DNA of 46,317 bases, from contig JALHMB010000017.1 of NCBI GenBank assembly GCA_022844275.1, forward strand, positions 1-46,317. Direction: 5' to 3'. Position numbers and translations under genes: made by a program. The DNA comes from Hyphomicrobiaceae bacterium. GTDB taxonomy: Bacteria; Pseudomonadota; Alphaproteobacteria; Rhizobiales; Hyphomicrobiaceae. Within the stretch, counting starts at the first letter, position 1; the number at the start of each line of letters is the position of its first letter. This document shows positions 1-8,412 of the stretch, in pieces. The notes under the pieces are model-generated. The model saw only the letters and a list, made by a program, of their open reading frames with translations, was not told where the DNA came from and searched no databases.

Positions 1-176
1 GTGCTGATCGATGGACTGCTCGGGTTTCGGTCGACGACGGCGATGACCATAAGCGCTGCTATGGCGAAGAACGCGAAGGCGGCCACAATCCACCCCAAAG
101 TGGAGCTGTTCCTGCGGTAGTAACCTTCCTCGATCCGCCTCCGATACTCTGTCGGACGCTCGTACTCGGTTGCCAT
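1..176 (-). CDS. Small single-span membrane protein, cut by the window edge
   Basis: The first 58 residues are visible and the 3' end lies outside the window. The N-terminus is charged and tyrosine/arginine rich, with the start MATEYERPTEYRRRIEEGYY. It is followed by one hydrophobic span at about residues 28-46 and then a polar tail. The start ATG (174-176) has a clear AGAGGAG ribosome site 6-8 bases upstream. An exact EcfG-type promoter at 218-242 would place transcription start about 30 bases upstream of the ATG. I do not recognise a family. Short membrane proteins of this kind are common members of alphaproteobacterial general-stress regulons, which is an inference from the promoter. Confidence 0.7.
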   Translation of the reverse strand, partial: MATEYERPTEYRRRIEEGYYRRNSSTLGWIVAAFAFFAIAALMVIAVVDRNPSSPSIS

Positions 177-217
177 TTTCAGCTCCTCTTTGTTGTGACG
201 GATCGAGCTGGCTCACG

Positions 218-242
218 AACGCACACGAGGAGGAACAGTTCC
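218..242 (-). promoter_or_regulatory. EcfG-type general-stress promoter
   Basis: Read on the minus strand this is GGAAC (238-242), exactly 16 bases, then CGTT (218-221). This is the full -35/-10 consensus of alphaproteobacterial EcfG sigma factors. It lies about 42 bases upstream of the ATG of the membrane protein at 176 and points towards it. Confidence 0.65.
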
Positions 243-487
243 TAACACGACCCAGAGCGTATACTTTGCCAATGCGGAAAAGTGCCTTTACAGAATCGCA
301 AAGCGCGAGCGGACGCACTCTTAAATCGCGACTGTAATGCCGCAGTTCTGGATGCAAGCCATGGGGACTTGGCAAAAGAACTGGAGCGAGCGATGGGTAT
401 TTGGATGGGTGGATCGAAAGAGACTAAGCGGATAAGCCGAGCGAGCCGCTCCCTCATCTCGGAGCGTGACGCGAAAGCCAAAGCTAA

Positions 488-648
488 CGCGGAAGCTATC
501 GCGTGCTGCGGCCCGGCGGCCGCTTGGCTTTCACCGTCTGGTGCGGCCCGGCCAACAACAAGTTCTTCGGCACCATAACCGGCGTCATCGTCAAGCACTC
601 GGACATGAGCGGGGGCCACCCAAGGGCCCGAGCCAAGAGCAGTCACTG
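488..648 (+). pseudogene. Remnant of a class I SAM-dependent methyltransferase
   Basis: One frame reads GSYRVLRPGGRLAFTVWCGP followed by NNKFFGTITGVIVKHSDMSGGHP and then a stop at 646-648. The stretch RVLRPGGRLAFTVW is the typical post-motif segment (beta 4 and beta 5 region) of UbiE-like class I methyltransferases. The frame is closed by a TAA at 485-487, so there is no start codon and no SAM-binding GxGxG motif. Downstream of the stop, the next frame (GPPKGPSQ) looks like a shifted continuation, suggesting a frameshift near 600. The flanking 243-487 and 649-893 carry nothing else I can assign apart from the repeats at 808-834. Confidence 0.55.
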
Positions 649-807
649 AGTGTGGTTAAGCTTGTGCGGAGAAGAGCGTCGCTTGCATTCCCCATACCAG
701 ACGTCGAGGCCCGCGATGTGCAGCTCGGAGGGCGCCGCTAACTAGCGCTTCTATGGAGGCGTTCGCCGGTGATCGGACGTATGTCGCCTCGGCGCTCTCG
801 TAGGGGA

Positions 808-834
808 CTGAAACAAACTGAAACACGGCTGAAA
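808..834 (+). promoter_or_regulatory. Three phased CTGAAA repeats, candidate OmpR-type operator
   Basis: CTGAAAC occurs at 808-814 and 818-824, and CTGAAA at 829-834, so the copies are 10 and 11 bases apart, one helical turn. Phased direct repeats are the usual binding pattern of OmpR/PhoB-family regulators. The array sits 60-86 bases ahead of the response regulator gene, so autoregulation is the simplest reading. Confidence 0.4.
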
Positions 835-893
835 TGACGTGATACTGGAAAGCGCGTATGCTTTGAGCTGACAGCCCTTTTTCTCACGGTCCG

Positions 894-1652
894 ATGACCA
901 CCACGAAAACCGACTATCGCGCCTCCCCGGCGCCCGCAGCGTCACAGGCGCATATTCTGGTCGTCGACGACGACGCTCAGATCCGCCAGCTTGCGGCAAA
1001 GTTCCTCCGCGAGCACGGCTATCGGGTATCCATGGCCCGCGATGGCCGCGAGATGCGGGGCATACTCGAGGCCACGAGCATTGATCTCGTCATTCTCGAC
1101 ATCATGCTCCCGGGAGGAAACGGCCTCGATCTCTGCCGTGAGATTCGCGCCAGCTCAGCGCTGCCGGTCATCATGCTCACGGCGCTTGGCGCAGATACCG
1201 ACCGCATCGTCGGCCTGGAGATCGGTGCCGACGACTATCTCGGAAAGCCGTTCAATCCTCGCGAGCTCCTCGCGCGGATCAATGCCGTGTTGCGCCGCAC
1301 CCGAGGTTCTGTCGGTACCCCACAAGGCACGGGCCATCGACTGCAATTCGAAGGCTGGTCTCTCGATACACGGCGACGCGAGCTGACCAATCCGGACGGC
1401 GTCGTCGTCGATCTGTCGACTGGCGAGTATGAGCTGCTCCTCACATTCCTCGACTATCCTCAACGCGCGCTAAGCCGAGACACGCTCATGGACAGCGCCA
1501 AACACAGGGTTGCAACAGGTTTTGATCGCGCAATCGATATCCAGGTCAGCCGACTCCGCAAGAAGCTCGACAGCAGCGAGGACGGCCAGGCCATGATCAA
1601 GACCATTCGGGGTACCGGCTACATGTTTGTTCCGGCCGTGACGCGGGCATGA
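894..1652 (+). CDS. OmpR/PhoB-family response regulator of a probable copper/metal two-component system
   Basis: The 252-residue protein has a receiver domain at about 20-135: an acidic pocket at Asp25-Asp27, the likely phospho-acceptor Asp69 (VILDIMLPG), Thr96 and Lys118 (GKPF). A C-terminal winged helix at about 150-248 ends RGTGYMFVP, typical of OmpR-type DNA-binding domains. It is a cytoplasmic transcription factor phosphorylated by its partner kinase. The kinase gene starts inside its last codons (ATGA overlap at 1649), so the two are co-translated. The RND pump and multicopper oxidase genes downstream suggest that it controls metal efflux. No RBS of note was found; the ATG gives a short polar leader before the receiver domain. 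Confidence 0.9.
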   Translation: MTTTKTDYRASPAPAASQAHILVVDDDAQIRQLAAKFLREHGYRVSMARDGREMRGILEATSIDLVILDIMLPGGNGLDLCREIRASSALPVIMLTALGADTDRIVGLEIGADDYLGKPFNPRELLARINAVLRRTRGSVGTPQGTGHRLQFEGWSLDTRRRELTNPDGVVVDLSTGEYELLLTFLDYPQRALSRDTLMDSAKHRVATGFDRAIDIQVSRLRKKLDSSEDGQAMIKTIRGTGYMFVPAVTRA

Positions 1653-3025
1653 TCAAGTTATTCGATACGCTGGTTGCACGCCTCATCCTCGTGTCGCTGC
1701 TCGGCATCACGCTCGTCCACATCGTCAGCCTGTGGACATACGAGCACGCATTGGATCGGGAGCTGGCTCGCGCCAACGAGTCTCGACTGGCCGAACGCCT
1801 CGTCTCCATAAAGCGTAGCGTAATGTTCGTTCCAGAAGCGCAGCGCGAAGCACTGGCGCACGATTTCTCGAGCGGTCCGATCGACGCGCATTGGAGCAAG
1901 ACAAGGGGAACCGCAGCCGGCGGCCCAGGGGCTGAGAATTGGCATGGCCTGACATCGCGGCTCAGAGAGATGGCACCGGAGCTCGGGCCGGACGACGTCG
2001 TGGTCGGCACGAGCACCGATGCCCACGTTGCGGTGCTTTCGATCCGCCTGCCGGACAGTTCGTGGCTGAACGTGAGCTTGTTTGCCGCCTCGCCGACCGG
2101 GAGCGGGGGCCACGGAACCCTTCTCTCCACCAGCTTTATGGCGATCGGCGTGGTCCTCATGTCTCTGCTCATCGCGCGATGGCTGACCAAGCCGTTGCGC
2201 AACATGGCTGAGGCCGTGACGGCATTGTCTCCCGACAATCCCAAGTCCGAAGTGCCCGAGCGTGGCCCGCTGGAGGTGCGCCAGCTTGCCGCGGCGTTCA
2301 ATGAGATGCGTCGAAGGATTATCGGCCTGATCTCGCGGCGCACGAGATCCCTTGCCGCCGTCTCCCATGATCTGAGAACGCCGCTCACCCGCCTCAGGCT
2401 TCGACTGAATGACGTGGCCAACCCCGATCTGCAGCACGCGATGTCCACTGATATTGCGGAGATGGAGCAGATGATCGACGCGACGCTCTCGTATCTCAGG
2501 GGCGAGGACGCGTCCGAACCGCGGCGCGCCATTGACCTTGGAGCCTTGCTGCAGACGATCGTCGATGATGCCAAGGATACGGGACACGATGCGGTTCTGA
2601 TCAGCCGTGCGCCCATTGTCGTTCATGCGCGCCACATTGCCCTGAAGCGCGCATTATCCAACCTCGTCGCCAATGCACTAAGGTTCGGAACCCAAGTGAC
2701 CGTGTCGACAGAGGTCCTTGGCGACGACGTCTGCGTCACGATCCACGACAACGGGCCGGGCATACCGGAGGATCAGCTCGCTGTTGTTGTCGAGCCGTTT
2801 GTCCGATTGGAAGAATCACGCAATAGCGAGACTGGCGGCGTCGGCCTGGGCCTGACAATTGCCAAGACCAATCTGGAGGCTGACGGCGGCACACTGACTC
2901 TGCGCAATCGCCCCGAAGGTGGACTGAGCGCAATCGTGCGTTTGCCCATTCGCCCTTTCATGAAACAGGCTGCCAGCGCAGAAAGCCCGGCGCAGTTGGT
3001 GACACCATCCCCAGCGGGTACATAG
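1649..3025 (+). CDS. Membrane sensor histidine kinase, partner of the upstream regulator
   Basis: The 458-residue inner-membrane kinase has a first span at about 11-30, a periplasmic sensor loop at about 31-155 and a second span at about 158-177. A HAMP linker follows, then the dimerisation helix with the phospho-accepting His240 (AAVSHDLRTPLTRLR). The HATPase domain carries the N box at Asn342 (SNLVANALRFG), the G1 box DNGPGIP at 367-373 and the G2 box GGVGLGL near 396-402. The sensor loop is small, with scattered His residues but no clear Cys metal site. The start overlaps the regulator stop by four bases. Location next to a CusBA-like pump suggests sensing of periplasmic copper or silver; that ligand is inferred. 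Confidence 0.9.
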   Translation: MIKLFDTLVARLILVSLLGITLVHIVSLWTYEHALDRELARANESRLAERLVSIKRSVMFVPEAQREALAHDFSSGPIDAHWSKTRGTAAGGPGAENWHGLTSRLREMAPELGPDDVVVGTSTDAHVAVLSIRLPDSSWLNVSLFAASPTGSGGHGTLLSTSFMAIGVVLMSLLIARWLTKPLRNMAEAVTALSPDNPKSEVPERGPLEVRQLAAAFNEMRRRIIGLISRRTRSLAAVSHDLRTPLTRLRLRLNDVANPDLQHAMSTDIAEMEQMIDATLSYLRGEDASEPRRAIDLGALLQTIVDDAKDTGHDAVLISRAPIVVHARHIALKRALSNLVANALRFGTQVTVSTEVLGDDVCVTIHDNGPGIPEDQLAVVVEPFVRLEESRNSETGGVGLGLTIAKTNLEADGGTLTLRNRPEGGLSAIVRLPIRPFMKQAASAESPAQLVTPSPAGT

Positions 3026-3150
3026 CTCCCCGCTCCAGAGACCATTCTCTCGTCAAAACCGTGACTTGAAACAATTTGTTACGAAGGCGCAACGCGGCGT
3101 CACGTGGCCCGGGCTACTCAGGCGTCAGATGCTCCGGGCGCGAGGACACG

Positions 3151-4821
3151 ATGCGTCGCTTCAACGCAATGCTTTGCAGGACGGCGCTACTAGCGCTGAC
3201 CGCGTTCGCTGTCGCGGGTGTTGGCACTGCCCATGAGGGGCATGATCACGGTGCACCGCCTCCCCCCGTATCGAACACCATTGCGCCACGCGCTGAAGCG
3301 TCATCGTCAGATTTCGAGGTCGTCGTTATTGCGCGCGGTGGCGAACTTCTGATCCATCTCGATGCCTTCCGCACCAACGCCCCCGTCGCGGGCGCTGCGA
3401 TCGAAATCGATACCCCTGCCGGACAGCTAGTGCCAATCGACAGAGGCAATGGCGTCTACGCAGCGGACGCCGCGTCCCTGATGGCCCCAGGGTCTTATGA
3501 TCTTGCCATTACGGTAACGGCACGGGACATGGTTGATATCCTCGCCATGACACTGACAATCCCGGATGGCACATCCAGCGCGGCAACAATCCGCGGCGGC
3601 TCTTGGATCTCGAACAGCGCGTTCGCACAGGAGCTGCGTGATCGCGTAGGAAGTGGCGGCCATTCGCTGTGGCTCGCAATGATTGTCAGCTTCATGGCCG
3701 GGGTGCTCGTGACATGGCGCCTTGGTCGACGTCGTAGGGCGGCAAGCTTGGTTGCCATTGCGGCACTTGCAGCAAATATGATGTCCGAGAGTTCAGCTCG
3801 CGCCGACACGCCAGTAGGTGCTGCCCCGCGCGACTTTGCTCAGCGGTTCGCTGACGGTGCACTATTCGTACCAAAGACCACCCAGCATATTCTCGCCATT
3901 CGCACACAATTTACCGAGGAGCGCGCCCACCGCCGCTCCATCGAACTGCCAGGGCGGATCATCCCGAGCCCCAATGCCAGCGGGCTCGTGCAGGCCTCGG
4001 TCGGCGGTCGGCTCTCGCCACCCGACGGCGGCTTCAAGCCCCTTGGAACGGCGGTAAAGACCGGTGATGTTCTCGCCTATGTGCGTCCGCCGCTGCCGCT
4101 TGCCGACGCGACGGTGCAACAGCAGCAGGCGCGCGAGCTCGACCAGCAGATTTCACTGGTTGCGCGGAAAGTCGAGCGGCTGCGGACAATCGAGCAGGTC
4201 ATTGCAAAAAGCCAGCTCGAGGACGCCGAGCTCGAGCTCCGCGGCCTGCGCACCCGGCGCGCCAACCTCGACCGTGTGCAGTTGCAGGCTGAAGCACTCG
4301 TCGCTCCCGTCGACGGAATAATCGCGTCAGCAAATGCCATTACGGGGCAGATGGCGGAGCCCAACTCAGTGATCTTCCAGATCATCGACCCGAGCGTTCT
4401 ATGGATCGAAGCGCTCAGCTACGAGGCGCACGCGACAAACGGCGCAGCCAAAGGACTGCTGGCCGACGGTCGCACGCTCGATCTCGAATACCTCGGCACC
4501 GGCTTTGCCGATCGAAATCAGGCCGTTCCGCATCAGTTCGCGATCAAGTCAAATACGGCCGGACTCCGTGCAGGGCAGTTCGTTACGGTGCTGGCCTCGA
4601 CACTGGAAGAGCGGCGCGGTATCGCGCTGCCTCGCGAAGCGGTACTCCGCGGCGCGAATGGCCAGAGCGTCGTCTACGATCACACGAATGCCGAGCGCTT
4701 CATCATACGCGAAGTGCGCGTCGAGCCGCTCGACGGCACACACCTTCTTGTCGTCGCCGGACTCGAGCCTGGCCGCCGCATTGTCACGCAGGGCGCCGAG
4801 CTGCTCAATCAGATCCGCTGA
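3151..4821 (+). CDS. RND periplasmic adaptor fused to an N-terminal FixH/YtkA-like domain
   Basis: I chose ATG 3151 because it starts a good signal peptide (MRRFNAMLCRTALLALTAFA) ending at about Ala27; reading further upstream adds 25 arginine-rich residues without signal character. The mature end is His-rich (HEGHDH, 28-33). Residues 55-140 form a small beta-sandwich-like domain, 172-190 a membrane span, then RRRR and a second hydrophobic stretch (198-212) ending ARA-DT, which looks like an internal signal peptide. From about 230 onward it is a CusB/CzcB-type membrane fusion protein: barrel strands, a coiled-coil hairpin (about 325-390, ELDQQISLVARKVERLR) and a lipoyl half (LVAPVDGIIAS). It should link the RND pump to an outer-membrane channel. 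It lies 9 bases ahead of the pump gene. Confidence 0.85.
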   Translation: MRRFNAMLCRTALLALTAFAVAGVGTAHEGHDHGAPPPPVSNTIAPRAEASSSDFEVVVIARGGELLIHLDAFRTNAPVAGAAIEIDTPAGQLVPIDRGNGVYAADAASLMAPGSYDLAITVTARDMVDILAMTLTIPDGTSSAATIRGGSWISNSAFAQELRDRVGSGGHSLWLAMIVSFMAGVLVTWRLGRRRRAASLVAIAALAANMMSESSARADTPVGAAPRDFAQRFADGALFVPKTTQHILAIRTQFTEERAHRRSIELPGRIIPSPNASGLVQASVGGRLSPPDGGFKPLGTAVKTGDVLAYVRPPLPLADATVQQQQARELDQQISLVARKVERLRTIEQVIAKSQLEDAELELRGLRTRRANLDRVQLQAEALVAPVDGIIASANAITGQMAEPNSVIFQIIDPSVLWIEALSYEAHATNGAAKGLLADGRTLDLEYLGTGFADRNQAVPHQFAIKSNTAGLRAGQFVTVLASTLEERRGIALPREAVLRGANGQSVVYDHTNAERFIIREVRVEPLDGTHLLVVAGLEPGRRIVTQGAELLNQIR

Positions 4822-4830
4822 GGCTCGGGC

Positions 4831-7800
4831 ATGTTCACTTTCCTTGTCACCCAATCGCTGCGCAATCGATTGCTGGTGTTTACGCTCTCGATCGTCCTCG
4901 TGGTCTATGGCGCATTCGCGCTGACCCGCCTGCCCGTCGACGTGTTTCCTGATCTCAATCGCCCGACCGTCACCATAATGTCAGAGGCAGAAGGCCTCGC
5001 ACCTACCGAGGTCGAGCAACTGGTCACGTTTCCCATAGAGACCCAGATGAACGGTCTCCCTGGTGTCTCCCGTGTACGCTCGGTCTCCGGCATAGGTCTC
5101 TCTATCGTCTATGTCGAGTTCGAGTGGGGTACGGACATTTATCGCAATCGCCAGCAGATCGCCGAGCGTCTGGGTCTCGTTCGAGCCCAGCTTCCAGCGA
5201 ATGTCGCGCCTCAGATGGGCCCGATCAATTCGATCATGGGCCAGATTCTGATGTTCGCGATGACCTCGGAGACGGCGAGCCCGATGGAGTTGCGCGAGAT
5301 TGCAGACTTCGTCATCCGCCCACGCCTCCTAACGATTCCCGGCGTCGCTCAGGTCACGCCCATCGGTGGTGAAGTTCGCCAGTATCGCGTGGCGCCCAAC
5401 CCGCCGGCCATGCGCGCTCTTGGCATCTCACTCGCGGATCTCGAACGCGCCCTCGAGCAGTTCGGCACGAACACTGGCGGCGGCTTTACCGACCAATACA
5501 ATCGCGAATTCCTGATCCGTAATATCGGCCGGACGCTCAAGCTCGAGCACCTCAAGGACGTTGTCGTGCGCGCCGAGGGTGGACGCTCCGTCTATCTGCA
5601 TCAGATTGCTGAGGTGAGCTACGGTGCGCGGCTAAAGCGCGGCGACGCGGGCTTCATGGGCGGTCCTGCCGTCATTGTCTCTGTCGAGAAGCAACCCGCG
5701 ATCGACACGATCAAGCTCTCGGCGCAGGTCGAAAAGGCGATGAAGGAACTCAATCAGACCATGCCGCAAGGCATTAAAGTCGACACGGTCGTGTTCCGGC
5801 AGGCGAATTTCATCGAGACGTCCATCGGCAATGTTCAGAAGGTTCTGCTCGAGGCCATCACCGTCGTTGCAATCGTCCTCTTCTTGTTCCTTCTGAATTT
5901 TCGTACGACCTTCATATCGCTGACGGCCATTCCCGTTTCGATTTTGACGACGGCCATCGTCTTCCACCTTTTCGGACTCTCCATCAACACGATGACGCTT
6001 GGCGGCATTGCGATCGCGATTGGCGAGCTCGTCGATGATGCCGTGGTCGACGTCGAGAACATCTTCCGTCGCCTTCGAGAAAACCGGGAACTGGGCAACC
6101 CGCGTTCCACATTCGACGTGGTCGTATCGGCGAGCCAAGAAGTGCGCTCCGGCATCGTCTACGCGACGATGATCATCATTCTCGTCTTCGTGCCGCTTTT
6201 TGCCCTCTCGGGTATCGAAGGGCGCCTCTTCGCGCCCCTCGGGCAGGCCTACATTACCTCCATTCTCGTCAGCCTTCTTGTCTCCATCTCCCTGACGCCG
6301 GTGATGGCTTACTACCTTCTCCCGAGCCTCAAGCGCCTTGACGAGCGCGAGAGCCCCCTTGTGCGCATCCTGAAGCGTGCCAATGGGTCCGCGCTCACCT
6401 GGGCATTCGATCATGCGCGCACGCTGATGGCCGCTTCGTTCGTGGCCGTGATGATCGCAATCGCGGCCACGGCTGCGTTGCCGCGCGCGTTCTTGCCGGC
6501 CTTCAATGAAGGCACGCTGACGATTAATCTGCTGTTCCAACCGGGTATCTCTCTCGCGGAAAGTCACCGCGTCGGCTTCATTGCCGAGAAGCTCATCCTA
6601 GAAGTTCCAGAGGCCAAGCTGGTCGCTCGCCGAACGGGTCGCGCGGAGCTCGACGAGCACGCCGAAGGCGTTCACTCCTCCGAAATCGAGGTCGATCTCA
6701 GACCCTCAGGGCGGACGAAGATCGACATCATCAATGACATTCGCGCGCGCCTAGCCGTGCTGCCTGTCTCGACCAATGTCGGCCAGCCTATATCGCACCG
6801 CCTGGATCACATGCTCTCGGGCGTTCGCGCCGAGATCGCGCTCAAGATATTCGGCGAGGATCTGGACACGCTGCGCAGTCTCGCAGAAGCACTGCGCGAG
6901 CGCCTCGCCAAGGTCCCAGGCCTCGTCGATCTCCAAGTGGAGCGCCAGGTACGTATTCCCCAACTGGAGATCAGCGTGGACTATCGCAAGGCCGCGCTCT
7001 ATGGCCTGCAGCCCGCTCAAATCACCGAACAGCTCGAGCGCCTGTCCAACGGGCGCCTCGTCTCGCGCCTCGTCGATGGTAACCGTCGCTTTGATCTGGT
7101 CGTGCGGTTGAGTGATCGTGCGCGCACTACGCAGGGGCTCGCTGATCTCCTGATCGAAACCCCGTCAGGGTGGGTGCCGCTACGGCAAGTTGCCGAGGTC
7201 AAGGAAGCGGACGGGCCAAACCAGATTCTCCGCGAGAACACGCGGCGCCGTATCGTCGTTCTGGCCAACTCCGATGGCGCACGTGACATGGCGGCAATCG
7301 TTTCCGACATCCGGCGCGAGATCGCGGCTGTCAACCTACCCTCGGGCTTTTTCGCGAGCCTCGAAGGTACCTTCCAGGCGCAAGAGGAGAGCATGCGCAC
7401 GATTGGCCTGCTTTCGCTCATCTCCCTCGCGATGGTGTTTGCCCTGCTCTACAGCCGCTATCGCTCGGTCCTATTCGTTCTGATTATTATGGGCAGCGTT
7501 CCTCTAGCACTCATTGGCTCCGTGATCGCGCTCTGGTCAGCTGGCCAGCCGCTGTCGGTGGCAAGCATGATCGGGTTCATCACGCTCACGGGGATCGCGA
7601 CCCGCAACGGCATCCTGAAGATCAGTCACTACATCAACCTTGCCATTCACGACCGCATGTCCTTCGGCCCCGATCTGGTGATGCGCGGGAGTCTCGAGCG
7701 CATGACGCCGGTCCTTATGACAGCGCTTTCAGCAGGCGTGGCGCTACTTCCCCTCATGATCGATGCGCAGGCGCCCGGCAAGGAGATCCTCTATCCCGTC

Positions 7801-7977
7801 GCGATCACGATCTTCGGCGGGCTCGTGAGCGCCACGCTTCTCGATGCGCTGCTCACGCCCGTCCTGTTCCTGCGCTACGGCGAGAAGCCTCTCACGCGCC
7901 TCATCTCGCAGGCGCGCGCGGGAGAAAAGCCCACTGCTGAGGAGACCGCAGAGGCGCGGCCCGCGCAAGCCTATTGA
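4831..7977 (+). CDS. Heavy-metal efflux RND permease, CusA/CzcA family
   Basis: The 1048-residue length is normal for heavy-metal RND pumps. It starts with TM1 ([20 protein letters not shown]) followed by the family segment [22 protein letters not shown]4 carries [15 protein letters not shown] with Asp402, Asp403 and Glu409, the proton-relay region. This resembles the AIGxxVDAAIVMIEN pattern of the monovalent (Cu+/Ag+) group more than the zinc group (DFGxxDGA), so copper or silver is the favoured substrate; this is inference from one motif. The large periplasmic loops and second TM bundle ([17 protein letters not shown]) are complete. It would work with the adaptor just upstream; no outer-membrane channel gene is present in the cluster. 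Confidence 0.92.
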   Translation: MFTFLVTQSLRNRLLVFTLSIVLVVYGAFALTRLPVDVFPDLNRPTVTIMSEAEGLAPTEVEQLVTFPIETQMNGLPGVSRVRSVSGIGLSIVYVEFEWGTDIYRNRQQIAERLGLVRAQLPANVAPQMGPINSIMGQILMFAMTSETASPMELREIADFVIRPRLLTIPGVAQVTPIGGEVRQYRVAPNPPAMRALGISLADLERALEQFGTNTGGGFTDQYNREFLIRNIGRTLKLEHLKDVVVRAEGGRSVYLHQIAEVSYGARLKRGDAGFMGGPAVIVSVEKQPAIDTIKLSAQVEKAMKELNQTMPQGIKVDTVVFRQANFIETSIGNVQKVLLEAITVVAIVLFLFLLNFRTTFISLTAIPVSILTTAIVFHLFGLSINTMTLGGIAIAIGELVDDAVVDVENIFRRLRENRELGNPRSTFDVVVSASQEVRSGIVYATMIIILVFVPLFALSGIEGRLFAPLGQAYITSILVSLLVSISLTPVMAYYLLPSLKRLDERESPLVRILKRANGSALTWAFDHARTLMAASFVAVMIAIAATAALPRAFLPAFNEGTLTINLLFQPGISLAESHRVGFIAEKLILEVPEAKLVARRTGRAELDEHAEGVHSSEIEVDLRPSGRTKIDIINDIRARLAVLPVSTNVGQPISHRLDHMLSGVRAEIALKIFGEDLDTLRSLAEALRERLAKVPGLVDLQVERQVRIPQLEISVDYRKAALYGLQPAQITEQLERLSNGRLVSRLVDGNRRFDLVVRLSDRARTTQGLADLLIETPSGWVPLRQVAEVKEADGPNQILRENTRRRIVVLANSDGARDMAAIVSDIRREIAAVNLPSGFFASLEGTFQAQEESMRTIGLLSLISLAMVFALLYSRYRSVLFVLIIMGSVPLALIGSVIALWSAGQPLSVASMIGFITLTGIATRNGILKISHYINLAIHDRMSFGPDLVMRGSLERMTPVLMTALSAGVALLPLMIDAQAPGKEILYPVAITIFGGLVSATLLDALLTPVLFLRYGEKPLTRLISQARAGEKPTAEETAEARPAQAY

Positions 7978-8002
7978 GCCAATGAACCAAGGAGTTCGCA
8001 CA

Positions 8003-8383
8003 ATGTTGCTCTGTCGCCGCATCGCAATTGCTGTCTTGAGCCTCGCTCTGCTCGCGCCAGTTCTGGCCGTCGCACATGAAGCCGCCAAGGGTCGGAATGG
8101 CGGCTGGCGCGTCGACGCCGGAAAGTACCACGCGGAGCTTGTCGTCGACGGCACATCGAACGTGATCGTCTATCTGAGCGACGCCGATGACAAGCCGATC
8201 CCTGCGGCAGGATTCAAGGGCACAGCCATTTTCATCATCAACGGCAAGTCACAGCGCTTCACGCTGGCGGCCGCTGAGGGATCGAAGCTCGTCGGGACCG
8301 CGCCTGTCCCGGTCAAGCAAGGCATTAAGGGCGTCGTGCAGCTCACGGCCCCGGATGGCTCCTCCGCACAGGGCAAGTTCTGA
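8003..8383 (+). CDS. Small periplasmic protein of the metal-efflux operon
   Basis: The 126-residue secreted protein begins at ATG 8003, chosen over the in-frame ATG at 7982 because AAGGAG lies 8 bases upstream and a clean signal peptide follows (MLLCRRIAIAVLSLALLAPV). The mature protein begins near AHEAAKGRNGGW, so His-Glu sits at its N-terminus, as in the adaptor. The rest is predicted beta-rich (HAELVVDGTSNVIVYLSD, GVVQLTAPDG), again similar in style to the adaptor's N-terminal domain. It has no Cys and few Met, so it is not CusF. It lies between the pump and the multicopper oxidase and probably shares their transcript. A periplasmic metal chaperone or pump accessory is a guess from context. 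Confidence 0.8.
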   Translation: MLLCRRIAIAVLSLALLAPVLAVAHEAAKGRNGGWRVDAGKYHAELVVDGTSNVIVYLSDADDKPIPAAGFKGTAIFIINGKSQRFTLAAAEGSKLVGTAPVPVKQGIKGVVQLTAPDGSSAQGKF

Positions 8384-8412
8384 AGCACCTCTCCAATAGA
8401 CGGATCACAACC

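Noticed and set aside
242-646. Long minus-strand frame over the methyltransferase remnant
   Set aside because: It has no motif and an arginine/serine-rich translation; the plus strand explains the conserved segment better.
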